In this document: positions 1 to 7,984 of the stretch, piece by piece
Layout of the letters: the number at the start of each line of letters is the position of its first letter
How positions within the stretch are numbered: the first letter of the stretch is position 1
Source: Gammaproteobacteria bacterium
Lineage (GTDB): Bacteria; Pseudomonadota; Gammaproteobacteria; Arenicellales; UBA868
Assembly: GCA_022451485.1 (NCBI GenBank)
Contig: JAKUQS010000023.1
Span: forward strand, 1 to 46,020
Reading direction: 5' to 3'
DNA length: 46,020 bases
Notes under the pieces: generated by a model
What the model saw: the letters and a program-made list of their open reading frames with translations, nothing else
What the model was told of the DNA's origin: nothing
Databases searched by the model: none
Made by a program: the position numbers and the translations under genes

Positions 1-3
1 TTT

Positions 4-67
4 CCTCCGTTGATCAGACTCTCTGCACCACACCGGACGATTGTACCTCGCCACGATAGCTGATCAA
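4..67 (-). promoter_or_regulatory. Promoter and Shine-Dalgarno of a minus-strand gene that starts beyond the left edge
   Basis: Read on the minus strand there is a -35-like TTGATC (62-67), a 16-base spacer and a -10-like TACAAT (40-45). About 32 bases further on is a GGAGG Shine-Dalgarno core (4-8), just before the window ends. This is the normal layout of a short 5' leader, so a gene on the minus strand probably starts a few bases outside the window, divergent from the tRNA. The -10 matches consensus at 5 of 6 positions and the -35 at 4 of 6. No coding sequence is visible in 1-225 on either strand. Confidence 0.45.
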
Positions 68-225
68 GCAACTCCTAAATCGCCATATAAAGCTACCTAA
101 CGGCTATACAGCCGGACAATACAGTACGTTGCGGCGAGTCTAAAACTTAGACTATGGGAGCTAACAAAGCGCTATGTCCAAGTAAAATGGGCCTACCCGC
201 ACGACGTCGGTTAACATCACGAGGC

Positions 226-253
226 TTGATATACTAACGCCGTGCCCTAATAT
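226..253 (+). promoter_or_regulatory. Promoter of the split tRNA-Arg gene
   Basis: TTGATA (226-231) and TAATAT (248-253) are separated by 16 bases. The expected transcription start near 260 lies only a few bases before the mature tRNA 5' end at 263. A perfect 6-bp inverted repeat, GCCGTG / CACGGC (239-244 and 255-260), overlaps the -10 region and could be an operator or chance. The spacing to the tRNA makes the assignment credible although it is only by eye. Confidence 0.5.
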
Positions 254-262
254 TCACGGCAG

Positions 263-562
263 GCCCCCGTAGCTCAGTTAGGATAGAGCGATCGCCTCCT
301 TTGTCATAAAACAAGGGCACGAGAGATGGAAACGCTCTGCGTGAATCTGCTCAAACTCGGTGAAACCTCAGCACCGTTGGTGGTGGCAATACCGAGCCAA
401 GCCCGCAGCGACGGGAAGGTGTAGAGACTTGACGGGCAGCACCTAAAAGCCTCACGGCTCATGGTGAAGATAAAGTCCAGACCACGAACAGCATGACTGG
501 CAGTGAAAACTGTAGTGGTACGAAGCGATAGGTCGCAAGTTCGAATCTTGCCGGGGGCGCCA
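263..562 (+). tRNA. tRNA-Arg(CCU), split by a group I intron
   Basis: The exons are 263-300 and 523-562 and fold into a complete cloverleaf. The acceptor stem is GCCCCCG (263-269) with CGGGGGC (552-558). The D stem is GCTC (272-275) with GAGC (286-289). The anticodon stem is ATCGC (291-295) with GCGAT (525-529). The T stem is GCAAG (535-539) with CTTGC (547-551) around loop TTCGAAT. The spliced anticodon loop is CTCCTAA, giving anticodon CCU (298-300), which decodes AGG. The discriminator is G559 and CCA is encoded (560-562). The intron interrupts directly after the third anticodon base, so no functional tRNA can form unless it is removed. A tRNA finder that does not model introns would miss this gene. 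Confidence 0.95.
301..522 (+). ncRNA. Group I self-splicing intron (IC3-like) in the tRNA-Arg anticodon loop
   Basis: The 222-nt insert has the hallmarks of the small tRNA introns known from cyanobacterial tRNA-Leu and from Azoarcus and Agrobacterium tRNAs. P1 pairs exon and intron bases 298-304 with the internal guide 311-317, and places the canonical U-G wobble (U300-G315) at the 5' splice site. P2 is 318-325 with 335-343. P3 is 347-352 with 434-439. P4 is CTCGGT (356-361) with ACCGAG (391-396). P6a is CCCG (402-405) with CGGG (412-415). P7 is GACT (426-429) with AGTC (474-477). P8 is CACC (440-443) with GGTG (463-466). A terminal helix carries a GAAA tetraloop (501-512). The intron ends in G522, the expected terminal guanosine. 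The conserved P, Q, R and S blocks all resemble those of the cyanobacterial tRNA-Leu intron. No homing endonuclease ORF is present. Confidence 0.93.
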
Positions 563-578
563 GATTACACTCACCACG

Positions 579-1088
579 ATGGCTGAAATGGATTTCCAAA
601 CTGCTGGATTGGCCCGCCGACTAGCGGCGCTTACTTATGACATACTGTTGTTAACGGGAGTCCTTTTTGTTCTGGCCCTGCCTATGCCGTTGATTGATGA
701 GGCCACCCGCGCAACCTGGTGGGTGCAATTAAGCATTCAATTCACAGTGCTGGGATTCAGCTTTTTTTTCTTCGGTTGGTTCTGGACACGTAATGGCCAA
801 ACACTCGGCATGCGTGCATGGCGTCTGACTATCGAATGCAACGACGGAAAGCCTGTGATGTGGCGTGAAGCCTTTATTCGGTATTTTGTAGCGCTGTTAT
901 CGTGGCTACCCGTCGGCCTGATTGGATGCTGGGTTCTGATAAAAATCGGTCACATTGACAATAGTAACTATGCATTGCTGTTACTGGTTTTTATAGTGCC
1001 CGTACCGGTGGTCATTGCATTGCGCTGGCACGATCAATTGTCTCAAACCCGCATGATCGTAGTGCCAAAGCCGGCCCGCCACAATTAA
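579..1088 (+). CDS. RDD-family integral membrane protein
   Basis: This 169-residue protein begins with the RDD signature region (around residues 10-22, GLARRLAALTYD) in which Arg, Asp and Asp positions mark the family. It has about four hydrophobic helices (roughly 20-40, 50-70, 100-122 and 130-150). RDD proteins are small inner-membrane proteins; a few have been linked to sodium/proton exchange, but most are uncharacterised, so no substrate is assigned. It starts 16 bases after the tRNA CCA end and may share its transcript, which would make expression depend on the same promoter. There is no good ribosome binding site before the first ATG; Met4 at 588 is an alternative start. Confidence 0.85.
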   Translation: MAEMDFQTAGLARRLAALTYDILLLTGVLFVLALPMPLIDEATRATWWVQLSIQFTVLGFSFFFFGWFWTRNGQTLGMRAWRLTIECNDGKPVMWREAFIRYFVALLSWLPVGLIGCWVLIKIGHIDNSNYALLLLVFIVPVPVVIALRWHDQLSQTRMIVVPKPARHN

Positions 1089-1115
1089 CGCGCCGTCTCG
1101 CCACGTATAGCTCCA

Positions 1116-2900
1116 ATGATTCTGCGGCACCCCTTAATCCGTCGGTTGTATCACCACTTCAATTGCCGCCAAGCCATGGCAATCATCCTCACATTGGTAA
1201 TGACAACCCATTCCAATAGCATCTCGGCCACTCAACCATCCATTGATGACTGGGAACGCGGGGTGCCCGTCACAGCACCCCACTTTATGGCTGTCATTGC
1301 GCATCCAAAGGCAGCACGAGTAGCCAGACAAATCCTGGCTCAGGGAGGCAGTGCCATGGATGCTGCTGTAGCAGCACAATTGATTCTAAACCTTGTCGAA
1401 CCACAGTCCTCTGGCATCGGTGGCGGGGCCTTCCTTCTATACTGGAATGCGGCTGAAAAACAGCTATATGCATTCGACGGACGAGAGACCGCTCCGGCCA
1501 CCGCTACACCAAACCATTTTCTAAAGAAGGATGGAACGCCGCTTGGCTGGTGGGAAGCCGTCATCGGCGGTCATTCGGTTGGTGTGCCGGGCACATTGCA
1601 CCTATTACACACAGCACATCGCCGCTTCGGCCGCATACCCTGGGCCAATTTGTTTTCGCCTGCCGTGCAGCTGGCAGAAAAAGGGTTTCGTATCTCACCG
1701 CGTCTGGCAAAATCAATTGAGCGTGCCAAAGATCGTGGACTCACCGCGTTTGATGCTTCTCGACGATACTTCTTCAATGCTGCAGGCACTGCTCGACCCG
1801 CAGGCAGCCTGCTACGTAACCCCGACTTTGCCCAGACTCTGCGCCAACTCGCCAAACGAGGCATTGACCCGTTCTATCACGGTGATATCGGTCGTGCAGT
1901 GGTAGACGCGGTGCGCAATGCCTCACGCAATCCGGGATCTTTGACACGTGCCGACCTAGCCCGCTACCGCACCATTGAAAGGACACCGGTCTGTATCGAT
2001 TATCACCAACACCGTGTGTGCGGTATCGGTCCACCCAGTTCGGGCGGTCTAACAGTTGGGCAAATCCTTGGAATCCTGTCCCGATTCGATCTGGCACATC
2101 TTGGCTATGGAGAGAAAAGTCTCCACTTGTTTGCTGAGGCTTCCAAGCTCGCGTATGCGGACCGCGATCTCTATATGGCGGACCACGACTTCTCCCCCGT
2201 TCCCGTCGCTGGTCTCCTGGACTCTAGCTACTTGGAGCAACGTGCTGATCTGATAAAAGCCGACGCGGCTCTCAAAAAGGCCTCCGCTGGGCATCCTCCT
2301 GGTGCTGCGCTAAGCCACCTAATCCCCGGACAGCAATTGGATCGGACGGGGACAAGCCACCTGAGTATTATCGATACGTATGGCAACGTGCTATCCATGA
2401 CAACCACAATCGAGACTGGTTTTGGCAGTCGACTCATGGTCGGGGGATTCCTCCTCAACAACGAACTCACTGACTTTTCGTTCCAGCCGCAAAGAAAAGA
2501 TCGCCTTGTCGCTAACCGCGTCCAGGGAGGCAAACGTCCTCGCAGTTCAATGGCACCAACCATCGTGTTTGATCAAACAGGACAACCCGTCATGTCGATC
2601 GGCTCACCAGGTGGTAGCCGCATCATTAATTATGTTGCACAGGCGGTTATTGGGCTGATTGACTGGAAGCTCAACCCACAACAAGTTGCTAGCCAACCCC
2701 ACGTTGTCAATCGTAACGGAACGACTGAAATCGAATCCGGAAAAACCGCCGCTACCCTTTCACGCGTATTACATGTTCTCGGTCACGACACTAAAATTCG
2801 AACACTGGAAAGTGGGCTTAACGTTATCAAGCGGGGCAAGAACGGCATGCTGGAAGGCGGCACCGACCCCCGACGCGAAGGTCAAGCCGTGGGGGGTTAA
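1116..2900 (+). CDS. ggt: Gamma-glutamyltransferase (glutathione hydrolase) precursor
   Basis: The protein cleaves the gamma-glutamyl bond of glutathione or transfers that group to amino acids and peptides, normally in the periplasm. At 594 residues it is close to the usual 560-590. A hydrophobic segment (about 22-40) is consistent with an export signal; the first 20 residues may not be translated, as Met21 (1176) is another possible start. Family landmarks are the DGRETAP block (121-127, Arg for the alpha-carboxylate), the self-cleavage site with nucleophile Thr413 in TSHLSIID, the LLNNE(L)TDFS block (446-455), and the GSPGGSRI oxyanion loop (496-503). The chain should self-cleave before Thr413 into large and small subunits. 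It converges on glutathione synthase, pairing synthesis and breakdown of the same molecule. Confidence 0.95.
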   Translation: MILRHPLIRRLYHHFNCRQAMAIILTLVMTTHSNSISATQPSIDDWERGVPVTAPHFMAVIAHPKAARVARQILAQGGSAMDAAVAAQLILNLVEPQSSGIGGGAFLLYWNAAEKQLYAFDGRETAPATATPNHFLKKDGTPLGWWEAVIGGHSVGVPGTLHLLHTAHRRFGRIPWANLFSPAVQLAEKGFRISPRLAKSIERAKDRGLTAFDASRRYFFNAAGTARPAGSLLRNPDFAQTLRQLAKRGIDPFYHGDIGRAVVDAVRNASRNPGSLTRADLARYRTIERTPVCIDYHQHRVCGIGPPSSGGLTVGQILGILSRFDLAHLGYGEKSLHLFAEASKLAYADRDLYMADHDFSPVPVAGLLDSSYLEQRADLIKADAALKKASAGHPPGAALSHLIPGQQLDRTGTSHLSIIDTYGNVLSMTTTIETGFGSRLMVGGFLLNNELTDFSFQPQRKDRLVANRVQGGKRPRSSMAPTIVFDQTGQPVMSIGSPGGSRIINYVAQAVIGLIDWKLNPQQVASQPHVVNRNGTTEIESGKTAATLSRVLHVLGHDTKIRTLESGLNVIKRGKNGMLEGGTDPRREGQAVGG

Positions 2901-2938
2901 ATCATTCGCGTATTCACAGCTCCCGTACCAGAAGCACC

Positions 2939-3883
2939 TTAGTTAAGACTGTCAACAATCTCTTCGTGATAAGCGCAGTCATCAAAGCGACACATTTCCT
3001 GTAACCCTGTGGGACTGGTGATATTGATTTCCATCAACATGCCACCAATGATGTCAATTCCAGCGAAGACAACGCCCGCGTTGCAAAGATTATCTTTCAG
3101 TGCGGTACAAATCTCCCGGTCACGATCGGTGACTTCTGACGCGAGTGCGGTACCGCCCTGATCAAGGTTATTGAGTTCCTCACCTTCGGCATGCAACCGC
3201 AACACGGCTCCCAGTGGTTGCCCATTTAACAGAAGAATTCGCTTGTCACCCTCGTTCGCCGCACCAAGATATTTCTGAGCAATCACCCAGTGACTGCCGC
3301 TTACCGTAATCGACTGAATGATGTCCATCAACCCAGCCTCTCCGGGCTCAACAAAAATAATACCTTTCCCACCGTGGCCATCGATCGGTTTCAAGACCGT
3401 TCGATCATTTTGTTCTACAAATTTTCTGATGATCTCTTTGTCACAACTCACCACCGTGGGTGGCGTTAGTTCCGGATAAGCAAGCGCCGCCAATTTCTCA
3501 TTCCAATCACGAATCGATGAAGGTCGGTTAACCACCTTGACATTGGCAGCCAATAAATCGAGCAACAAGGTGGTATAGATATATGTTCTATCAACCGGCG
3601 GGTCCGTTCTGATCCAAACGACATCTAAATCATCAAGGGCAGTATCAACTTTTGATGTGATTGTAAAAGGCTCTTTTACATCTTGGTGGACACGCACCTC
3701 CTGCAACGGAGCCCGAACCTGTCTTCCTACGGTATAAAGATCGGACTGATCCAGATAATAGACCGTGTGCCCACGACTCTCCGCTGCGAGCATCAGGAAA
3801 TAAGTGGTGTCCTTATACGCCTTAACTTCGCCCAGCGGGTCCATGATGAAACCATGCTTCACGACTCCAGCATACCTGCCCAA
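2939..3883 (-). CDS. gshB: Glutathione synthase (ATP-grasp)
   Basis: This enzyme joins gamma-glutamylcysteine and glycine with ATP in the cytoplasm. The 314 residues match the usual length of about 316. The N-terminal block HGFIMDPLGEVKAYKDTT (10-27) and the ATP-grasp core (LKPIDGHGGKGI, near 164-175) are typical of bacterial GshB. The C-terminal part has the metal and substrate site with the MEINITSPTGLQE block. The gene lies 11 bases downstream of the homocysteine methyltransferase on the same strand, which suggests one transcript. The first Met is used here; Met14 sits where some homologues begin. Confidence 0.96.
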   Translation of the reverse strand: MGRYAGVVKHGFIMDPLGEVKAYKDTTYFLMLAAESRGHTVYYLDQSDLYTVGRQVRAPLQEVRVHQDVKEPFTITSKVDTALDDLDVVWIRTDPPVDRTYIYTTLLLDLLAANVKVVNRPSSIRDWNEKLAALAYPELTPPTVVSCDKEIIRKFVEQNDRTVLKPIDGHGGKGIIFVEPGEAGLMDIIQSITVSGSHWVIAQKYLGAANEGDKRILLLNGQPLGAVLRLHAEGEELNNLDQGGTALASEVTDRDREICTALKDNLCNAGVVFAGIDIIGGMLMEINITSPTGLQEMCRFDDCAYHEEIVDSLN

Positions 3884-3894
3884 GCGACTCAGAA

Positions 3895-4926
3895 CTAGTC
3901 CGCTTTGCGCCGCCGACGACGAGGGCGACTCACAGCAATAGGCGCCGTTCCTTCACAGTAGGCTCGCGTCCCGAGCGTTACCGGGCCCAAACGTTCGATT
4001 ACATCATCAATCTCTGGAAAAGTCCTTGGTACATGATCGACCAGCGCCTCGTTCATAGCGGCCAAGTGTTCGGGCGTGGTTCCACAACACCCGCCAATGA
4101 TTCGCACGCCGATGTCCCTTGATAGACGGGCATACTCCGACATTAGTTCCGGTGTGCCGCTGTAATGAATCTCACCATCAACAAACTGCGGAATGCCACA
4201 GTTTCCTTTCGCCACCAGAATCTCGCCATGCGTTGCCTGCTGACGCATCGCCATTAACGCACCCACAAGGTCGGCCGCACCGATACCACAGTTAGCACCA
4301 AACGCCACCAAGCCAGGCACCAATTCGCGATAAAGGTCCACCAACTGTTGCGGAGAAACTCCCATCATGGTGCTGCCATTGGTATCAAAAGTCATCGTCG
4401 CCACGACCGGCAGACCGGTAGTAGCGGCAGCTAGCGCTGCCGCGCGCATCTCCTCCGTCGAGGACATGGTTTCCAGCCACAGAACATCTGCACCACCGGC
4501 TGCCAGCGCTGTCGCTTGTTCTTGGAACGCGAGCTCTGCGTCACTGGCATCAACCAGGCCAACCGGTTTCAGTATTTCCCCAGTCGGCCCGATTGACCCG
4601 GCCACCACAATGGGTCGACCAGCACGCTCCGCCACACCCTTGGCGATAGCAGCTGCCGCGCGATTTAACTCGATCACACGATGGTCAGCCTGGTGCAACT
4701 TGAGACGATAACTGGAGCCACCAAAACTATTGGTCAATATGATGTCGGCACCCGCATCAACAAATGCCTCGTGCAGTCCGGATACTCGCGTTGGGTGCGT
4801 GACGTTCCATAACTCAGGCGCTTCGCCCGATTGTAATCCTAGTGAAAAATAATTAGTCCCCGTCGCACCATCACAAAGCAGCCACGGTCGATCCGACAAC
4901 AGCTTAGCCAGCGAATTGAGCGCCAT
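3895..4926 (-). CDS. Homocysteine S-methyltransferase, betaine-homocysteine methyltransferase type
   Basis: The protein belongs to the zinc-dependent homocysteine methyltransferase family, which moves a methyl group from betaine, S-methylmethionine or a similar donor to homocysteine to make methionine. Early motif DGATGTN, the zinc ligand region GANCG (about 210-214) and the paired cysteines of GGCCGT (about 280-285) are all present. The open frame extends to a GTG at 4962, but the ATG at 4926 (MALNSLAKLL) is preceded by GGGGA at good spacing and is chosen, giving 343 residues. The C terminus ends in an Arg-rich tail (RPRRRRRKAD), unusual for the family. Methyl donor cannot be told from sequence; the neighbouring metA and gshB fit a role in sulfur amino-acid metabolism. 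Confidence 0.88.
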   Translation of the reverse strand: MALNSLAKLLSDRPWLLCDGATGTNYFSLGLQSGEAPELWNVTHPTRVSGLHEAFVDAGADIILTNSFGGSSYRLKLHQADHRVIELNRAAAAIAKGVAERAGRPIVVAGSIGPTGEILKPVGLVDASDAELAFQEQATALAAGGADVLWLETMSSTEEMRAAALAAATTGLPVVATMTFDTNGSTMMGVSPQQLVDLYRELVPGLVAFGANCGIGAADLVGALMAMRQQATHGEILVAKGNCGIPQFVDGEIHYSGTPELMSEYARLSRDIGVRIIGGCCGTTPEHLAAMNEALVDHVPRTFPEIDDVIERLGPVTLGTRAYCEGTAPIAVSRPRRRRRKAD

Positions 4927-4993
4927 TAGTTCCCCTGTGTCAGGCGGGACAATGGTAACCACACATTCTTATGATACGACTTGGGCACTAGAA

Positions 4994-5021
4994 CCCCGCG
5001 TTAGCGATCGCTAGAGCGGGG
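4994..5021. repeat. Strong inverted repeat between metA and the homocysteine methyltransferase
   Basis: CCCCGC (4994-4999) pairs with GCGGGG (5016-5021). An inner TAGC/GCTA stem closes on GATC, with a 2x2 mismatch between the two stems. It lies in the 233-bp gap between metA and the next gene on the minus strand. Neither strand has a T-run after it, so it is not a standard terminator. It may be a processing or attenuation element, or an operator. I looked for SAM and SAH riboswitch motifs around it and did not find a convincing one. Confidence 0.5.
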
Positions 5022-5159
5022 ATTAAACTAACCGCGCTTTAGCGAATTTGTTAAGCGCCCGCAAGCTGAGAATCAAATCGGCGCAGAGCCTCCTAGCCTA
5101 TGGTGAATGCCTATAACTGTCAAATACGTTTCGAGAGGCAACAGAGCGGCAGTCGATCA

Positions 5160-6227
5160 CTAAAGGTGCGCTAATGGATTTGATGGGTCCACTCCCTTCA
5201 TGAAGGGCACTCGGGGATCGCGGTCAGTAATCTGGTAAACGGTACCGAGCCAGTTATTAAACACTGCCTTCCCCGTATCGCGCCAGGTGTTGTCGACCAG
5301 TGTTGAGAGAATCTTTTCAGGAAACTCTTCAATCAATATTTTCGACGCTGTTGGTGCCATTGCCCGCAGTCGGTACGCTTCGAGGAGTTCGCTCGCCTCA
5401 TCCGAGAAATAACCATCAGGGAACGGAGGGTAATCGGCAATGTCCTCATTCAAAAAGCGACCCACTTCTCGTTTGTATTCCTTTAAAAGGCTCACCGCAT
5501 CGTACTCCGGGTGCCCCTGAAAATAAACAAATCGAAATCCGTCAGCACTCGTTGCAAGATGCACCCCAGCCAGATCGCTTTCGATCAACACACGCAGGCC
5601 CGCCGCCCTCATGTCGCTTGAGTAAATTTCGTTGAATCGCGAATGAGGAACATCAAATCGAGTGTTGACATCGCGAACCAACGGATGAGTACGATCCACC
5701 GGTCGATGGGGGAAAACCCCCCACCGCTTAAATCCTAGTGGCTCACGATCAAGACCATGAAAAATCTTTAGTGCCGCATGGGTTGCAAGACAGGCACACA
5801 ATGTTGAGGTGACGTGCTCATTTGCCCAATCCAAAACCTGACCCAGCGGGTCCCAGAATGATTCATCCTCCAACCGCAACGAAATCGGGTTCGCGCCGGA
5901 GATAATCAATGCATCTAGTCCTTTTTCCTGCAGTACATCAAATTCAAAATAGTATTGGTCAATATGCCTGCGTGCCCCATCACCCCGAGGGATCACGACC
6001 GGAGAGAATGGATAGATATAAAACTGTGCGATACGATTGCAACTATCGATAAGTCGCAGAAATTGACGTTCGGTCGGCTCCAACGCAGCGTCCGGCATCA
6101 TATTGAGCAATCCAATATGCAGCTCACGGATGTCCTGCTCCTGTGCTCGATTTTTCTCCAGCACCTCCATCCCCTCTTCTCGCAGGCGGCGGTAACTTGG
6201 AAGACCCGTGTTATCAACTAGCGGCAT
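5160..6227 (-). CDS. metA: Homoserine O-acyltransferase, MetA family
   Basis: The protein transfers an acetyl or succinyl group from CoA to the hydroxyl of homoserine, committing it to methionine synthesis. The full family layout is visible in 355 residues: LNMMPDAALEPTERQFLRL (42-60), the nucleophile Cys146 in STLCAC (141-146), and the His239/Glu241 pair in FQGHPEY. It extends about 45 residues past the E. coli protein (309). The segment that sets acyl-donor choice reads GANPIS (111-116), unlike the GAP-L/V-type sequence of classical MetA. MetY, which normally uses O-acetylhomoserine, is nearby, so acetyl-CoA is the likelier donor, but this is inference. It follows the P-loop gene by 20 bases on the same strand. 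Confidence 0.92.
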   Translation of the reverse strand: MPLVDNTGLPSYRRLREEGMEVLEKNRAQEQDIRELHIGLLNMMPDAALEPTERQFLRLIDSCNRIAQFYIYPFSPVVIPRGDGARRHIDQYYFEFDVLQEKGLDALIISGANPISLRLEDESFWDPLGQVLDWANEHVTSTLCACLATHAALKIFHGLDREPLGFKRWGVFPHRPVDRTHPLVRDVNTRFDVPHSRFNEIYSSDMRAAGLRVLIESDLAGVHLATSADGFRFVYFQGHPEYDAVSLLKEYKREVGRFLNEDIADYPPFPDGYFSDEASELLEAYRLRAMAPTASKILIEEFPEKILSTLVDNTWRDTGKAVFNNWLGTVYQITDRDPRVPFMKGVDPSNPLAHL

Positions 6228-6247
6228 ATTGATGCCCCAAATTTAGC

Positions 6248-7102
6248 TCAACGGCGATCGAGTGCGGCCGATACGATTTGTAAGAACTCTTCTTCGCTTC
6301 GTATGGCCATGATCTCATCGGCATCAACGATGACGCCGTACTCATCTGCAATGCGCCGGTAGAGCGGTTCCCGGTGCGCGATAAGCCTGGGGATAATCCA
6401 ACGAAAAAAATCATCCGGATTAATCGCATCAATCGATGGCGTATTGGTATCCGACAAGTACTGTGGCAATTCCAGGTCAAAGAAATCATCCCGATAGTAC
6501 ATTGGTTTGGGTCTGGCCAGCGATCGTTCGATAATTTCCTGACGCAACTGTGTTGATGGCCGCAGATAAATAATTAGTGTGTCTTCCGCTAATTTTTTCA
6601 TCAAACCCTCTTCATTAAGTTCACAAAGGCTGCCACCAGCGTCGTTAATGAAGTTTGGGTAACCGTAAGTCTCTCGCGCTCTCAGAATAAAGTCGGGCAC
6701 GTCCAACATAGCGGATATTTCTGCCCGGCGATGCAATTCCTGGCGACGTTTGAACTCTTCAAGGCGAAGACCTCCATTCTTTCCAGCCCCTATCACTCCG
6801 AGAAATTTTGAGACCAGATCAAGATTGTTAACAGTAATGCGGTGTTCAATAGAAATCTCGTCGGCACGCAGAAGATCCCACAGCATCGGATCCTTCATCG
6901 CCTGACGCTTGATAACGTCTAGAATCGGCTCCTCAAGGTAGCGTGTTCCAATACGATAATCTCCCGAATAATGAAACCATGAGTCCTTCGGTAATCGATT
7001 AGCGATCGTGGTTTTACCAACACCTGACATACCCAACAAGGTAATCGCCTTATTGGTTTGGGTGGAAAATTCCTGACCCGTCATGTCTCGTTGGTAGTTC
7101 AT
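6248..7102 (-). CDS. P-loop NTPase / kinase-like protein of unknown function
   Basis: The protein has a clear Walker A motif, GMSGVGKTT, close to the N terminus, as in shikimate and nucleotide kinases, followed by an all-soluble chain of about 285 residues. No Walker B/signature pair of an ABC protein and no membrane helix are seen. A phosphotransferase role is possible but the substrate is unknown. The frame is open to a GTG at 7138, three bases after the aldolase stop. The ATG at 7102 has GGGGA ten bases upstream and gives MNYQRDMTGQEF as N terminus; either is possible. It lies between the aldolase and metA with gaps of 3-39 and 20 bases, so co-transcription is likely and a role near methionine metabolism is an inference from position. 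Confidence 0.8.
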   Translation of the reverse strand: MNYQRDMTGQEFSTQTNKAITLLGMSGVGKTTIANRLPKDSWFHYSGDYRIGTRYLEEPILDVIKRQAMKDPMLWDLLRADEISIEHRITVNNLDLVSKFLGVIGAGKNGGLRLEEFKRRQELHRRAEISAMLDVPDFILRARETYGYPNFINDAGGSLCELNEEGLMKKLAEDTLIIYLRPSTQLRQEIIERSLARPKPMYYRDDFFDLELPQYLSDTNTPSIDAINPDDFFRWIIPRLIAHREPLYRRIADEYGVIVDADEIMAIRSEEEFLQIVSAALDRR

Positions 7103-7141
7103 AACGATGGTGTCCCCATACGGAAGTAACAATGGCACACT

Positions 7142-7897
7142 TTAGCCACGGGTCTCTTCGATAACGCTGGCGGTTGCTGTAGCCAAGATTCTAATATCAT
7201 TACCTAGAGTCACTAGATCAAATCCTAGCGCTATCATTTTTTTAGCATACGACGGTGCCAGGCAATGAATGCCCGCGCGTAGTCCTGCATCCTTTGCAGT
7301 CGTCAAGATACGTTCAATCGCTGCAACAACCGCTGGCTCGTCTTGGTCAAGTTTGGGCGTGTAACCCATTGACAAACTCAAGTCGCTGGGCCCGATATAG
7401 ACCCCGGTCAATCCAGAGGTCGAAATGATCGCATTCAAATTGTCCAGCGCTCGCGTGGTCTCAATCATAGCCAAGGTGACGATCTGTTGATTGGCGTCAT
7501 TGGCATAACCCGCGCCGTGTTCGAAGACCGCACGCGTTGGTCCAAAACTACGCTCACCATCTGGTGCGTACCGTGCATACCGAACGAATGCCTCTGCTTC
7601 TTCTGGCGTATTGATCATAGGGCAAATCAAACCCACCGCACCGGCATCAAGCAACTTGCCGACAATCCCGGGCTCCAACCACGGCACGCGCGCGAGCGGA
7701 GTCGAATCACCGATCGAAATGGCCTGCAGCAGGCTAAGCGCAGACTGGTAGTCATTCAGGCCATGCTGCAGATCCACGGTTAATGAATCGAAGCCCGCGC
7801 GGGCGTTAATCTCGGCGGTAACCGTACTGGGAATAGAAAGCCAACCATTGACGACAGCCTTGTCTTCTGCCCATAGTTCTCGAACTTTATTTTTCAA
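7142..7897 (-). CDS. HpcH/HpaI-family class II aldolase
   Basis: The family cleaves or forms bonds between pyruvate (or a 2-oxo acid) and an aldehyde, with a divalent metal. The catalytic His45 in VDLQHG, Arg70 (LARVPW) and the metal ligands Glu146 (MIET) and Asp172 (GPSDLS) are in place. The 251-residue length is normal. Members include 4-hydroxy-2-oxoheptanedioate aldolase and 2-keto-3-deoxy-rhamnonate aldolase; the substrate is not decided here. The start is TTG, supported by a strong GGGAGGTG Shine-Dalgarno at about six bases, with no ATG nearby. It heads the minus-strand group with the P-loop gene and metA, and is divergent from the AroE-like gene. Confidence 0.92.
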   Translation of the reverse strand: MKNKVRELWAEDKAVVNGWLSIPSTVTAEINARAGFDSLTVDLQHGLNDYQSALSLLQAISIGDSTPLARVPWLEPGIVGKLLDAGAVGLICPMINTPEEAEAFVRYARYAPDGERSFGPTRAVFEHGAGYANDANQQIVTLAMIETTRALDNLNAIISTSGLTGVYIGPSDLSLSMGYTPKLDQDEPAVVAAIERILTTAKDAGLRAGIHCLAPSYAKKMIALGFDLVTLGNDIRILATATASVIEETRG

Positions 7898-7984
7898 AGT
7901 TACACCTCCCTAGAATATTACCGCTATGTATCTCGATTTCTAATTGACAACCACATTATTCGGACCTAACTCACAGCTACTTTA

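Noticed and set aside
4963..5159. SAM or SAH riboswitch upstream of the homocysteine methyltransferase
   Set aside because: The minus strand has AGGAGGCTCTGCGCC, which recalls the SAH aptamer, but the closing helices and the pseudoknot could not be drawn.
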